In this document: positions 8,807-17,016 of the stretch, piece after piece
How the letters are laid out: each line of letters starts with the position of its first letter
Position numbering within the stretch: the stretch's first letter is position 1
Program-made: the position numbers and the translations under genes
Notes under the pieces: generated by a model
The model's database searches: none
What the model was told of the DNA's origin: nothing
Seen by the model: only the letters and a program-made list of their open reading frames with translations
DNA from: Embleya sp051903075
GTDB taxonomy: Bacteria; Actinomycetota; Actinomycetes; Streptomycetales; Streptomycetaceae
Assembly (NCBI RefSeq): GCF_051903075.1
Contig: NZ_CP182423.1
Location: 3,658,001 to 3,722,000, forward strand
Direction: 5' to 3'
Length of the DNA stretch: 64,000 nucleotides

Positions 8807-8842
8807 GGGCCGATCGGCCCGGCGACCGGGGCCGAGTGACCC
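8807..8842 (-). promoter_or_regulatory. Paired OsdR/DosR-like boxes upstream of a USP gene
   Basis: GGGCCGATCGGCCC (8807-8820, perfect palindrome) and GGGCCGAGTGACCC (8829-8842) are exactly 22 bp apart. Here no good -10 hexamer is found 30-31 bp from the proximal centre (the spot reads TTCACA), an exception among these loci. Confidence 0.7.
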
Positions 8843-8856
8843 GAAGGCGAACGCGG

Positions 8857-10560
8857 TCAACTCAGCGGTACGCGCCATTCGAGCAGTGCGCCGCCGTCGG
8901 GTGCGGGGCCGAATGTGCAGGTTCCGCCGAGGGTTTCGGCGCGTTCGCGCATGTTGGCCAGGCCGCTGTTGCGGGTTGGGGATGTAGGTGGGCCGATGCC
9001 GTTGTCGCGGACGCGTATCCATACTTCGGTTCCGTCGGTTTCGACGTGTACTTCGACGCGGGTGGCGTGTGCGTGGCGGGTGGTGTTGGCGAGTGCTTCG
9101 CGCAGGACGGCGATGATGTGGACGGTGACGGGTTCGGGGACGGTGGTGTCGAGGAGGCCGTCGACGCGCAGGGTGGGGGCGAAGCCGAGGGTTTGGGTGG
9201 CGGTGTCGACTTCGCGGAGGCAGCGGGAGCGTAGTGCGGTGGTGGTGTCGCGGTTGCGGGCCTTGAGGGAGAAGATCGTGGAGCGGATGACCTTGATGGT
9301 GTCGTCGAGGGCGTCGACGGCGGTTTCGACGCGCTCGAGGGCTTGGGGGTGGTCGATGAAGCGGGTGGCGCTCTGGAGGGTCATGCCGGTGGCGAAGAGT
9401 CGTTGGATGGCGAGGTCGTGCAGGTCGCGGGCGATGCGGTCGCGGTCCTGGAGCACGGTCAACAACTCGGCGTCGCGGCGTCGTTCGGCGATCTCCAGGG
9501 CGAGTGCGGCGTGGTCGGCGAAGCCGGTGACCATGCGCAGCACCGCGTCCGACAGTGGGGGGCGTTCGGTGCGGTTGGCGACCTGGAGTACGCCGCGGAT
9601 GCTGTCGGGGGTGCCGAGCGGCAGCAGGAACGCCGAACCCAGATCGAGTTCGACGGCTTGAGCCACGACCGCGCCGGGGTCGTGGCTGAGGTTGTTGGTG
9701 ACGATCGTCTCGCCGGAGCCGAACACCTTGCCCATCAGGGTGCTCTCCCCGGACAGGACGAGTCCGTGGATGCCGTCGGCGAGGGGTCCGGAGGCGGCCT
9801 CGACGACGAGGTCGTCGCTGCCGGGCACGGGGACGGCGAGGGTGACCAGGTCGGCGTCGGCCATCTCGCGGATGGTGGCGGTGAACGAGCGCAGCACGTC
9901 TGCGGGGGGCCGACCGGACAGGAGGCTGCGGGTGAGGTCGGAACTGGCGGTGAGCCATCGCTCCCGGCGGCGCACGTCGTCGTACAGACGGGCATTGTCG
10001 ATCGCCACGCCCGCGGCGGCGGCCAGGGTGCGCAGAACGGCCTCGTCGTCCTCGTCGAAGTCCGCGCCACCGCGCTTCTCCGTGAGATAGAGGTTCCCGA
10101 AGACGGTGTCACGGATACGGATCGGCACACCGACGAACGTGTTCATCGGCGGGTGACCGGCGGGAAAACCGAACGAATCGGGATGCTCGGAGAGATCGTG
10201 CAACCGCAGCGGGTGGGGGTCGCGGATGATCAGGCCGAGGATCCCGCGCCCGGTCGGGAACGGACCGATGCGCAGGATCGTGGCGGGATCCATACCCACC
10301 GGCAGGAACCGCGCCAGACGCTCCTCGTCACCGATCACACCGAGGGCACCGTACTCGGCGTCCACCAGCGACACCGCCGATTCGACGATGCGGCGAAGTA
10401 CGGTCTCCAGGTCCAGATCGCTGCCCACGGACAGCACAGCCTCCAGCAGCCCGTTCACCCGATCCCGAGCCGAACGCACCACCTCCACATGCGCCTGCAA
10501 CTCATCCAACAACTCATCCAGACGCATCCGCGGCAAAGCCGGCCGCTGCTCCGACGCCAC
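8857..10560 (-). CDS. osdK: OsdK/DosS-type GAF-GAF sensor histidine kinase
   Basis: A 567-residue cytoplasmic kinase. GAF-A is at about residues 50-195 and GAF-B at about 225-365. A HisKA_3 dimerisation domain has phospho-acceptor His381 in RDLHDLAIQRLFATGM, and an HATPase domain has DNGIGPP and LANMRERAETLGG. GAF-A has HPDSFGFPAGHPPM; the His in HHPPM of M. tuberculosis DosS is the proximal haem ligand, so His136 here probably binds haem, allowing oxygen, NO or redox sensing (inference from the family). The GTG start at 10558-10560 has GGAGGGG before it. Its partner is the OsdR gene at 11180, which runs the opposite way; a broken CBS gene lies between. No OsdR box precedes it. Confidence 0.93.
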   Translation of the reverse strand: MASEQRPALPRMRLDELLDELQAHVEVVRSARDRVNGLLEAVLSVGSDLDLETVLRRIVESAVSLVDAEYGALGVIGDEERLARFLPVGMDPATILRIGPFPTGRGILGLIIRDPHPLRLHDLSEHPDSFGFPAGHPPMNTFVGVPIRIRDTVFGNLYLTEKRGGADFDEDDEAVLRTLAAAAGVAIDNARLYDDVRRRERWLTASSDLTRSLLSGRPPADVLRSFTATIREMADADLVTLAVPVPGSDDLVVEAASGPLADGIHGLVLSGESTLMGKVFGSGETIVTNNLSHDPGAVVAQAVELDLGSAFLLPLGTPDSIRGVLQVANRTERPPLSDAVLRMVTGFADHAALALEIAERRRDAELLTVLQDRDRIARDLHDLAIQRLFATGMTLQSATRFIDHPQALERVETAVDALDDTIKVIRSTIFSLKARNRDTTTALRSRCLREVDTATQTLGFAPTLRVDGLLDTTVPEPVTVHIIAVLREALANTTRHAHATRVEVHVETDGTEVWIRVRDNGIGPPTSPTRNSGLANMRERAETLGGTCTFGPAPDGGALLEWRVPLS

Positions 10561-10684
10561 AACCCCTCCAGAGGATCGAAGACCGTCGAAACGGCTCTCG
10601 CGTCCATCGTGTCAAACCACGCCGCACGCGTCTCCTGTTCGCCGCATGGAAGATCCGCGATTTCGGTCGACGACATCCCGAACA

Positions 10685-10731
10685 GGGCCGACCGGCCCTG
10701 GAGAAGACCTCGTGACAGGGCCGGGAGACCC
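10685..10731 (+). promoter_or_regulatory. Two OsdR/DosR-like boxes ahead of a broken CBS gene
   Basis: GGGCCGACCGGCCC (10685-10698) and GGGCCGGGAGACCC (10718-10731) are 33 bp apart, three turns rather than the usual two. CAGCTG at 10755 is where a -10 would be, but the gene start behind it has been deleted. Confidence 0.6.
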
Positions 10732-10755
10732 TGTGCGCACCGGCGGGGGCGGCGC

Positions 10756-11111
10756 AGCTGCCGAGGACACGTTGTGGGTGGTGATGGACAACATGATCAC
10801 CACTCGACTGCACCACGTCGGCGTCCTCGACGGCGGTCGGGCCCTGGGCCTGATCAGCGACCGCGACCTCGCCCGCCGTCTGGACCCTGGACCCGCTGGG
10901 CCTCAAGCAGCACACCGCCGGCCGCGTCGTCGCCGACACCGAGACGACCTTCGTCTCCCCCGACACCGACGTGGTGACGGCGGGCGAGCGGTTGCTCAGG
11001 CACCGCCGCGACGCGCTGCCCGTCGTCGACGCCGGCGGCGCGGCGCTCGGGATTCTCACCGACCGTGACCTGCTGACCGTTCTCCTGGGGCTGCACCGCC
11101 CGATACGGTGA
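10756..11111 (+). pseudogene. Broken tandem-CBS-domain protein (Hrp1-like)
   Basis: Two CBS motifs are readable but not in one frame. The first (MDNMITTRLHHVGVLDGGRA, then GLISDRDLARRLDP) lies in the frame through 10784. The second (ADTETTFVSPDTDVVTAGER ... LPVVDAGGAALGILTDRDLL) is in another frame and ends at TGA 11109-11111. The shift falls near 10884-10892 in TGGACCCTGGACCC, a near-repeat. The first CBS domain also lacks its start codon and about 20 leading residues. CBS-pair proteins such as Hrp1 (Rv2626c) belong to the DosR regulon, and two boxes still stand upstream. A sequencing slip could explain the shift but not the missing N-terminus. Confidence 0.75.
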
Positions 11112-11179
11112 CGGTGTGACAGGCACGGGCGTCCACGACGTCCGACAATGGAGTTACGTGCGATCTCGGGAGGAGGGCC

Positions 11180-11842
11180 GTGTCGACATCGCCCATCCGT
11201 GTGTTCCTGCTGGACGACCACGAGGTGGTTCGCAGGGGGCTGGCCGACCTGCTCGGTGGTGAACCCGACATCGAGATCGTCGGCGAGTCGGGTTCGGCAG
11301 TCGAAGCGGCCCGGCGCATTCCGGCGTTGCGGCCGGACGTCGCCATTCTCGACGGGCGCCTGCCGGACGGCAGCGGCATCGACGTGTGCCGCGAGGTGCG
11401 TTCGCGCTTCCCCGAGATCAACGCGTTGATCCTGACCTCGTACGACGACGAGGACGCGCTGTTCGCGGCGATCATGGCCGGCGCGGCGGGATACGTGCTC
11501 AAGCAGATCCGCGGCCGGGACCTGATCGCCGCCGTGCGTGCGGTCGCCGCCGGACAGTCGCTGCTCGACCCGGCGGTGACCACGCGCGTCCTGGAACGTG
11601 TGCGTCAGGGACCGGCCGCGGAGCCGGGGCCGACCGGGCTCAGCGAACGGGAACAACAGGTTCTGGAGCACATCGCCCAGGGGCAGACCAACCGCGAGAT
11701 CGCCGAAAGCCTCGGCCTGGCGGAGAAGACGGTCAAGAACTACGTCTCGGCGGTCCTGAACAAACTCGGCCTCGAACGCCGCGTCCAGGCCGCCGTGTAC
11801 ATGACCGAGTTGCACCAGGGCAACGAGCGACACCGAACCTGA
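11180..11842 (+). CDS. osdR: OsdR/DosR-type response regulator (NarL/LuxR family)
   Basis: A 220-residue regulator. The receiver domain has an acidic pair at Asp12/13, phospho-acceptor Asp58 in VAILDGRLPDG, Thr86 and Lys108 in GYVLKQI. The LuxR-type helix-turn-helix at about 150-215 reads LSEREQQVLEHIAQGQTNRE then LGLAEKTVKNYVSAVLNKLG. Wording such as ILTSYDDEDALFAAIMAGAAGYVLK and AEKTVKNYVS is very close to M. tuberculosis DosR. GTG 11180 follows AGGAGG. It presumably is phosphorylated by OsdK and binds the 14-bp palindromes scattered over 1-22 kb. No such box precedes osdR itself, so it may be constitutively or separately controlled. Confidence 0.94.
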   Translation: MSTSPIRVFLLDDHEVVRRGLADLLGGEPDIEIVGESGSAVEAARRIPALRPDVAILDGRLPDGSGIDVCREVRSRFPEINALILTSYDDEDALFAAIMAGAAGYVLKQIRGRDLIAAVRAVAAGQSLLDPAVTTRVLERVRQGPAAEPGPTGLSEREQQVLEHIAQGQTNREIAESLGLAEKTVKNYVSAVLNKLGLERRVQAAVYMTELHQGNERHRT

Positions 11843-11845
11843 GCC

Positions 11846-11966
11846 CGGCGGTCGCGACGGCGTCGCGAACCTCGCGCCCGATCTCCGAACCCCCCGCGAC
11901 GTCGTGGAAGCGGGCGATTGCCTGTGTGCTTCCGTGCGTGCTCGCGTACGCGACGAGGACGTTCAC
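11846..11966 (-). pseudogene. Flavodoxin-domain 5' remnant
   Basis: A minus-strand start, GTG 11966 with GGGAGG about 6 nt ahead, opens MNVLVAYASTHGSTQAIA, the classic flavodoxin/HemG-type phosphate loop. It continues through IGREVRDAVATAG, an alpha-helix typical of the family, but with about ten foreign-looking residues between. Similarity then stops as the frame runs antisense into the 3' end of osdR. The remaining three quarters of the gene are missing. Paired boxes upstream (12021-12056) show it was part of the regulon. It may have been cut when osdR moved next to it (inference). Confidence 0.65.
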
Positions 11967-11991
11967 GGTGCCACCTCCCGGGGACGCCCTC

Positions 11992-12056
11992 AGCCTGCGA
12001 TCGCCGGCGCGAGCGGGACAGGGCCGCGCTGCCCGGTGACCAGGGCCCGTTCCGCC
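11992..12056 (-). promoter_or_regulatory. Paired OsdR/DosR-like boxes of the flavodoxin remnant
   Basis: GGGCCGCGCTGCCC (12021-12034) and GGGCCCGTTCCGCC (12043-12056) are 22 bp apart. Minus-strand CAGGCT (11997-11992) starts 30.5 bp from the proximal centre, the same hexamer and spacing as at 16325-16330. Confidence 0.6.
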
Positions 12057-12144
12057 TGGATGTACGCCCCGTTTCGGTTCGCCACCCAGCGCACGCCACC
12101 CGGAGTGGGCCGGCGTGCGGTGGCTCGGATGGGGGATGCGCTCG

Positions 12145-12211
12145 GGCTCGAACGAGCCGTCCGCGAAGCGACGTTCGGCCCTGCCGCTGGCCGCCTGCCG
12201 ACGGGCAGGCT
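12145..12211 (+). promoter_or_regulatory. Divergent OsdR/DosR-like boxes, weaker
   Basis: GGCTCGAACGAGCC (12145-12158, perfect palindrome) and GCGACGTTCGGCCC (12168-12181) are 23 bp apart. CAGGCT at 12206-12211 starts 31.5 bp from the second centre and would serve the gene at 12236. The boxes match the island's pattern less well than others. Confidence 0.5.
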
Positions 12212-12235
12212 GTGCTGCGACCCAGGGGAGGGATC

Positions 12236-12892
12236 ATGCGTCGACGGGGGCTGAAGATCGTGATGACCGAGTCGCACACGGGCGGCTGCGGACAGGTCGC
12301 GAGCGAGTTGACGGCGGCCGGGCACACAGTGTTGCGCTGCCATGACGGACCGGCGACCGGAACCGAAGAAGCGCCGTGTGTGGCGTGGGCGGCGGGCGGT
12401 GAATGTCCGCTGCTCGCTCCGGACGTCGACGTCGTCGTGGATGTGCGCACCGGGGCGGGACCGCGGACGGCGCGCGAACAGGGCGCGATGTGCGCGCTCG
12501 TGGCCGGTGTCCCGCTGGTGGTCTGCGGGCCCGTCGACGCCCTCGACGGGTCCGGGACGCTGTCGCGTGCGGACGTGGTGTGTGGGCGGGCGGATGTCGA
12601 GACCGCCTGTCACCGCGCGTTCTCCCCGGTCGGGCCCACCGCGCACCGGGTGGTGGCGCGTGCGGTGTCCCGCGCGCTCGCCGGGGTGGCCGCGCCCGAC
12701 GACGTGCACGTCGATCTGACGGCGCGCGAGAGCGTCGTGCTCGCCGACATCACCGTCGGCGCCTCCCCGACGGCCACCGCGTTCCGTCGTGTACGCGGTG
12801 CCGTTCGGATGGCCCTCGCCCCCTTCACACCGGCTTGGCCGTACATCCCGGTGACGCTGTACCACCGCACGCCGAGATCCCGGCGCGGGTGA
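12236..12892 (+). CDS. Hypothetical protein of the dormancy island
   Basis: A 218-residue soluble protein not recognised as any named family. The first 120 residues look like a Rossmann-type alternation (KIVMTESHTGG, PDVDVVVDVRTGAGPR, LVAGVPLVVCGPVDAL). The C-terminal part (DDVHVDLTARESVVLADITV, then a VRMALAPF segment) appears to be a separate small domain. ATG 12236 has GGGGAGGG a few bases ahead. It stands alone between two box-containing promoters, so it is probably induced with the rest of the island. Possibilities include a nucleotide- or metabolite-binding stress protein, but no motif proves it. Confidence 0.75.
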   Translation: MRRRGLKIVMTESHTGGCGQVASELTAAGHTVLRCHDGPATGTEEAPCVAWAAGGECPLLAPDVDVVVDVRTGAGPRTAREQGAMCALVAGVPLVVCGPVDALDGSGTLSRADVVCGRADVETACHRAFSPVGPTAHRVVARAVSRALAGVAAPDDVHVDLTARESVVLADITVGASPTATAFRRVRGAVRMALAPFTPAWPYIPVTLYHRTPRSRRG

Positions 12893-12958
12893 TCCGGCGC
12901 GGGTAAGCCGGTCGAACGTCCCGCAAGTCCCTTCGGGCCGGTGATTTTCCGGGCGCAC

Positions 12959-13001
12959 GGGTCCAACGGCCCTGCCGGACCCGCTCCCGAGGCGGAACCG
13001 T
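12959..13001 (+). promoter_or_regulatory. OsdR/DosR-like box of the HTH/flavin-barrel pseudogene
   Basis: GGGTCCAACGGCCC (12959-12972) is followed by AACCGT (12996-13001), which starts 30.5 bp from its centre. A half-site GGGCCG sits 24 bp upstream at 12935. Confidence 0.5.
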
Positions 13002-13038
13002 CGGTGGAGGCAACACCCCCGACTACGGAGGCGCGGAC

Positions 13039-13583
13039 ATGGACGACGAAACGGCGGGTACACACCGCCCCGACCACCTTGTCCTGGCGGTCGGCGTACG
13101 GCGGCGGCGACGTGGCCTCGGGCTCACCGTGCGGCAACCCGCGCGCCGTACCGACCTGTCGGTGGACTGGCTCGAGCACTTGGAGGAGGGGTCCGCGCCG
13201 GTGTCGTTCGCGGCGCTCACGGGTTTGGCGGCGGCACTGGGTACCAGCGCCCCGCGCCCGAGACCCGGGAACCGTTCGTGCTGCCGGTCGACTACCTGAT
13301 GGACGGCACGGATGTGATCCATCGCAGCGCGGTGGGCTCGCGGCCGGCCGATCTGGTCGGGCGGGTGGCTTTCGAGGTGGACGATCCGATTCGGATCGCC
13401 CGGTTGGGGTGGAGCGTGCTGGTGATCCGCGACGCCGAGCCCGTGACCGATCCGGCCGAGACGGCCCGGTTGGCGAAGGCGGAGGCCCGTACCTGCTCCG
13501 AAGGCGTCGCGGAGGTCTGGACCCGGGTCCGTCCGAGCGACGTCACCGGTCGCAGGCTGCGTCCCCACGTGGGCGACGACTGA
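13039..13583 (+). pseudogene. HTH + PNPOx-like split-barrel protein, internally deleted and frameshifted
   Basis: An ATG at 13039 with GGAGG 7 nt upstream begins a short helix-turn-helix-type N-terminus (RRRRGLGLTVRQPAR ... WLEHLEEG ... LTGLAAALGTS). About 13245 the message changes frame and resumes as EPFVLPVDYLMDGTDVIHRS ... VAFEVDDPIRIARLGWSVLV ... VRPSDVTGRRL, the second half of a pyridoxamine-oxidase-like barrel. Intact actinomycete relatives join an XRE-type HTH to a full barrel; here roughly 50 residues (linker plus first barrel strands) are gone. One box precedes it. Probably non-functional. Confidence 0.7.
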
Positions 13584-13590
13584 ACCCGTG

Positions 13591-13614
13591 CGGGCCTCGG
13601 TATCCGAGGCCGCG
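13591..13614 (+). terminator. Hairpin between the pseudogene and acetate kinase
   Basis: GCCTCGG (13594-13600) pairs with CCGAGGC (13604-13610) around TAT, with G/C flanks that extend the pairing. It could end transcription before ackA or fold in its leader. No T-tract. Confidence 0.4.
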
Positions 13615-13678
13615 CCGCGGATGCGATCCCGGTGTCCGCTTATCGAATCCGGATCGATCACGAGGGAGTACCAACATC

Positions 13679-14791
13679 ATGAGCACGGAACGAGTCCTTG
13701 TCGTCAACGCGGGGTCGTCGACGGTGAAGCTGTCGGTGCTCGACGCGCGCGACGCCGTGGTGTGTGCGTCAACCGTCGAGTGCTCCGATGTGATTCCGGA
13801 TGGGGCGGTTTCGGGATTCCTGCGTGATGCCGGGTCCGTCGACGCGGTCGGTCATCGGGTGGTGCACGGTGGTGCGGAGTTCACGGGTGCGACGCGGCTC
13901 GATCCGTCGGTGTTGGCGCGGATTGCCGGCCTCGCGCCGTTGGCGCCGTTGCATCAGGGGCGGGCGCTCGCGGGGATCGACGCGGTTCGTCGGGCGCTGC
14001 CGGACGTGCCGGCGGTCGCCTGCTTCGACACCGCGTTCCACCGCACGCTGCCGGCGGAGGCGAGCACGTACGCCCTGCCGGAGGGCTGGCGCACGAAATG
14101 GGGGCTGCGCCGGTACGGCTTCCACGGCCTGTCCCACGCGTACGCCACCCGGCGGGCCTGCGAACTCGCGGGCGTGGAGCCGGAGTCGGCGCGGGTGGTG
14201 AGCTGCCACCTGGGTGCGGGGGCGTCGTTGGCGGCCGTACGCGGCGGCGAATCGGTCGACACGACCATGGGATTCACCCCGGCCGAAGGGTTGGTCATGG
14301 CGACCCGGGCGGGCGACGTCGACCCGGGCCTGATCCTGTGGCTCCAGCGCCAGGGCGTCACCGTGGAGGACCTCGAACAGGCGCTGGAGCACGGCGGAGG
14401 CATGGCGGCGCTGGCCGGACACGGCGGGGACATGCGGGCCATCCGCGCCGCGGCCGGGGCCGGCGATCGGCGCGCCACGATCGCCCGCCGGATCTACGCC
14501 TACCGGCTCCGGACGAGGATCGCCGCCATGGCCGCCGCGATGGGCGGCCTGGACGTGCTCGCCTTCACCGGGGGAGTCGGCGAACACGACGACGCCATCC
14601 GGGCCGACGCCGTTCGCGAACTCGCCTTCCTGGGCGTGCTCCTCGACCCGCGCGCCAACGCCGAGGCGCGCGGCGACGCCGACGTGGGCGCCGCCGGCGG
14701 CCCGGTCCGCACGCTCGTCGTCACCGCCCGCGAGGACATCGAGATCGCCCACCAGACACGTTCACTCGTCGCCTCCGGAAAGGGCACGTGA
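13679..14791 (+). CDS. ackA: Acetate kinase
   Basis: A 370-residue cytoplasmic enzyme that makes ATP and acetate from acetyl phosphate and ADP. Seen: the N-terminal VLVVNAGSSTVKLSVLDA (adenosine kinase fold, Asn in NAGSS), VACFDTAFHRTLP, YGFHGLSHAY (family signature), SCHLGAGASLAAVRGG and AFTGGVGEHD. It is about 30 residues shorter than typical AckA (~400), mostly by tight loops. ATG 13679 is preceded by GGGAG about 10 nt away. No phosphotransacetylase gene adjoins it, but the phosphoketolase at 19572 supplies acetyl phosphate, so the two would form a substrate-level ATP route. No OsdR box was found directly upstream. Confidence 0.95.
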   Translation: MSTERVLVVNAGSSTVKLSVLDARDAVVCASTVECSDVIPDGAVSGFLRDAGSVDAVGHRVVHGGAEFTGATRLDPSVLARIAGLAPLAPLHQGRALAGIDAVRRALPDVPAVACFDTAFHRTLPAEASTYALPEGWRTKWGLRRYGFHGLSHAYATRRACELAGVEPESARVVSCHLGAGASLAAVRGGESVDTTMGFTPAEGLVMATRAGDVDPGLILWLQRQGVTVEDLEQALEHGGGMAALAGHGGDMRAIRAAAGAGDRRATIARRIYAYRLRTRIAAMAAAMGGLDVLAFTGGVGEHDDAIRADAVRELAFLGVLLDPRANAEARGDADVGAAGGPVRTLVVTAREDIEIAHQTRSLVASGKGT

Positions 14792-14809
14792 CGTCACCCG
14801 GCGAACCGG

Positions 14810-14903
14810 CTCGCCCCCCGGGGCCGGGTCGTTCGGCGGCCCGATCGGTTGCGAGGTCCGAGATCGGGGGGTCGTCCACGCCCACGACGACGCGGGCGGG
14901 CAC
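14810..14903 (-). pseudogene. Probable USP 5' remnant
   Basis: On the minus strand, GTG 14903 opens PARVVVGVDDPPISDLATDR, which resembles the first strand and helix of a Usp domain (VVVGVDGSPAS...). The frame then runs into the acetate kinase 3' end without further similarity. Short, so only tentative. The rest of 14792-15071 shows nothing else. Confidence 0.3.
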
Positions 14904-15071
14904 GGTCGCGTCGTCGGCATCCGCGGTTGCGTGGGCCGAGATGTTGTCGTTCACGTCGAACTCGTGGGATCGAGCGAGTAGGCGGTGGTACGCGTTGCCG
15001 GCGGGCCGTGGTCTCACCCCGGGCGCGTCGCAGGCCCCGGATACCGCGGCGATGCCGGAGCCTGCGTGGTC

Positions 15072-15542
15072 TCAGCCCTCGGCGGGGCCGTCGTCCGTCG
15101 AACGGTGGGGCCCGTACAGGTCCAGCAGTCGCAGTCGACTCGCCTGGAGGCGGCCGGCGATCACCTGCGCGCACGCGAGGGCGATCGCTCGGCCGAAGGC
15201 CGGATCGCGCTCGCATTCGGCCCGCACCGCGCCCGCGTCGAACTCCACGGCCCGGACGGTGCCGACGGCGCGACCGCCCAGGTGCCACCGGTAGGGTGGG
15301 AACAGCCAGCTCCAGCCGACGAGTTCACCCGATCCCAGGGTCTCGACGGTCGCCGCGGGCCCGCCGGGGACGTGCAGGTCCAGGCAGACGGAGCCGCCCT
15401 CGACGAGCCAGAAGGTGCGGGCCGGTCGGTTCTCCTCGAACAGGCGGGTGCCCGGCTCGAACGTGACCGGTCGGCCGAACGCCAGGAGCCGATCCAGGTG
15501 TTGCTTGGGAATGAGGCCGATGCGGCCGGAGACGTGGAACAC
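15072..15542 (-). CDS. Cyclic nucleotide-binding (Crp-type) domain protein without HTH
   Basis: A 156-residue protein that is only the effector domain of the Crp/Fnr family. Beta-roll motifs TFEPGTRLFEENRPARTFWL, LVEGGSVCLDL and LGSGELVGWSWLFPPYRW are present, followed by the C-helix region (ACAQVIAGRLQASRLRLLDLYG). No DNA-binding domain follows before the stop. The phosphate-binding cassette is altered (GELVGWSWLF instead of the usual GE-x-E/G-x-x), so cAMP binding is doubtful. GTG 15542 has GAGGAGG 6 nt ahead. It lies 10 bp after the CBS-BON gene and is surely co-transcribed from the boxes at 16354-16389. Confidence 0.85.
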   Translation of the reverse strand: MFHVSGRIGLIPKQHLDRLLAFGRPVTFEPGTRLFEENRPARTFWLVEGGSVCLDLHVPGGPAATVETLGSGELVGWSWLFPPYRWHLGGRAVGTVRAVEFDAGAVRAECERDPAFGRAIALACAQVIAGRLQASRLRLLDLYGPHRSTDDGPAEG

Positions 15543-15552
15543 GGTGTCCTCC

Positions 15553-16254
15553 TCAACGGCCGGGCACGCGGCGGCTGAAGTGCGCCGGGCCGGGCCTGAT
15601 GTGGCTGTCGTCGAAGTCGAAGGTCAGGGTGTGGGTCACGCTCTCGACGCCGTCGACGGCGCGACACAGCCGCAGCACGATGTCGATGAGACTGCGGTTG
15701 TCGACCGCCCCGGACAGGCACACCACCGCGTTGCGCACGTCCACCGCGATCGTGCCGGGCTCCAGCCACAGCGCGCTGCGCAGGACGTCGTGCTCGATCT
15801 CGGTCCGGATGTCCTCGTCCGGGCGCAGGAAGGTGCGCAGCAGGTCGCAGCGGCTGAGGATGCCGATCAGCCGACCGTCCGCGTCGACCACCGGGAGGCG
15901 CTTGACGTGATGGCGGTCCATCAGACGCGCGGCGCGCAGGGTGCCGGCGACGGGTTCCACGCTCACCACGGGGGTGGTCATCAGCTCGTGTGCCGTGTGG
16001 CCCTCGCCCTTGGTGTGTCGGTTCGCCAGTCGGCGCAGGCCCGGCAGGAGGTGGGTGTCCTCGGCCTGCTCCACCTGGGCGCGCAGGAGGTCGGCCTCCG
16101 AGACGATGCCCAGGATCCGCCGCTCGTCGTCGACGACCGGCAGGGCGCTGATCCGCCGGTCGTGCAACGCGGCGACGATGTCGCGGAACTCGGCGTCGGG
16201 GCCGACGGTGACCACGTCCCGGGTCATGACGTCCTCGATCTTGCGTTGCAACAT
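15553..16254 (-). CDS. CBS-pair plus BON domain protein
   Basis: A 233-residue soluble protein. Two CBS domains (about residues 8-62: DVMTRDVVTVGPDAEFRDIV ... LPVVDDERRILGIVSEADLL; and about 90-145: ELMTTPVVSVEPVAGTLRAA ... LPVVDADGRLIGILSRCDLL) are followed by a BON domain (about 155-225: LWLEPGTIAVDVRNAVVCLSG ... HTLTFDFDDSH). CBS pairs usually sense adenine nucleotides; BON domains bind membranes or lipids. This domain set is common in actinomycete dormancy islands. ATG 16254 is preceded by AGGGGG. First gene of a two-gene operon with the cyclic-nucleotide-domain protein. Confidence 0.92.
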   Translation of the reverse strand: MLQRKIEDVMTRDVVTVGPDAEFRDIVAALHDRRISALPVVDDERRILGIVSEADLLRAQVEQAEDTHLLPGLRRLANRHTKGEGHTAHELMTTPVVSVEPVAGTLRAARLMDRHHVKRLPVVDADGRLIGILSRCDLLRTFLRPDEDIRTEIEHDVLRSALWLEPGTIAVDVRNAVVCLSGAVDNRSLIDIVLRLCRAVDGVESVTHTLTFDFDDSHIRPGPAHFSRRVPGR

Positions 16255-16324
16255 GCGAACCCCCTGGTCGATATGCGGCGAGTCGCCGAGGCATCGGTGG
16301 CGACGTCTTCGGCCTGACACCACG

Positions 16325-16389
16325 AGCCTGTCGCCGATTCGGGTGCCGTGACAGGGCCGCGTTGCCCGGTGCACCGGGCCGTTCGGCCC
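16325..16389 (-). promoter_or_regulatory. Paired OsdR/DosR-like boxes and -10 of the CBS-BON operon
   Basis: GGGCCGCGTTGCCC (16354-16367) and the perfect palindrome GGGCCGTTCGGCCC (16376-16389) are 22 bp apart. Minus-strand CAGGCT (16330-16325) starts 30.5 bp from the proximal centre. This is the clearest example of the arrangement in the window. Confidence 0.72.
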
Positions 16390-16614
16390 CGTCCGGTCCG
16401 CGCCGCCGGCGTCGAGGTGCCGTACGGCCGGGGCGGGCGGGGTGACCATCGGCGTTCGGGTCGGGACCTTCGGCACCGGCGCGCCGACGCGGCGGCGGCC
16501 ACGCTTCAGACGTTCGGCCGGAGCAGAACGTCCACGGCATCCCGCCTCGCCCGGTCGAACCCCATCGCGACGACGAGGACGCGCCATGCCGAAGGTCCTC
16601 GACCGCGCGTCCGC

Positions 16615-16842
16615 ACCGGAACACGCGAGGACCCGCGCGTGGCGTCCCTCTCCGACCAGGAACACCGGATCTTCGGCCTGGTCGCCGAGGGCCTGACCAA
16701 CCGCCGGATCGCCGAGCGCCTGCACTTGGCGGAGAAGACCGTCAAGAACTACGTCTCCACGATGCTGCACAAACTCGGCTTCGAACGCCGCGTCCAGGCC
16801 GCGATCTTCGCCGGCACCCTGCCGCACCGCACATCGGCCTGA
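16615..16842 (+). pseudogene. Remnant of a second DosR-type regulator (LuxR HTH only)
   Basis: Only the DNA-binding end of a NarL/LuxR response regulator survives: LSDQEHRIFGLVAEGLTNRR, LHLAEKTVKNYVSTMLHKLG, FERRVQAAIFAGTLP. It is strongly similar to the OsdR HTH at 11640-11800. No receiver domain can be read in any frame upstream, where the OsdR-like boxes of the divergent operon lie instead. A GTG at 16639 could start a free HTH of 67 residues, but it has no ribosome site. Free HTH domains could in principle compete for OsdR boxes; decay is the simpler reading. Confidence 0.65.
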
Positions 16843-16955
16843 CCGACGCCGGCGCAGGTCGGGCACTCCCTGCGGAGCGCACCTCCGTGCACATCACCGA
16901 ACGCCGGACGGACCGTGTCGCCCGGAATCGGATCTCGGGAGTGCCGTGAACGATC

Positions 16956-16990
16956 GACCGCCCGAGCCTGGACGTCAGGCTCGGGCGGTC
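16956..16990. terminator. Strong bidirectional hairpin
   Basis: A 15-bp perfect stem, 16956-16970 with 16976-16990, closes on the loop GACGT. It lies between the convergent LuxR remnant (plus) and USP gene (minus) and would stop both. Confidence 0.8.
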
Positions 16991-17016
16991 GGGCGGGTGC
17001 CGGGTGATGTGCGGGA

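Noticed and set aside
14792..15071. An additional gene between acetate kinase and the cyclic-nucleotide-domain gene
   Set aside because: Only a short USP-like segment on the minus strand could be seen; no full frame with a start, ribosome site and domain.
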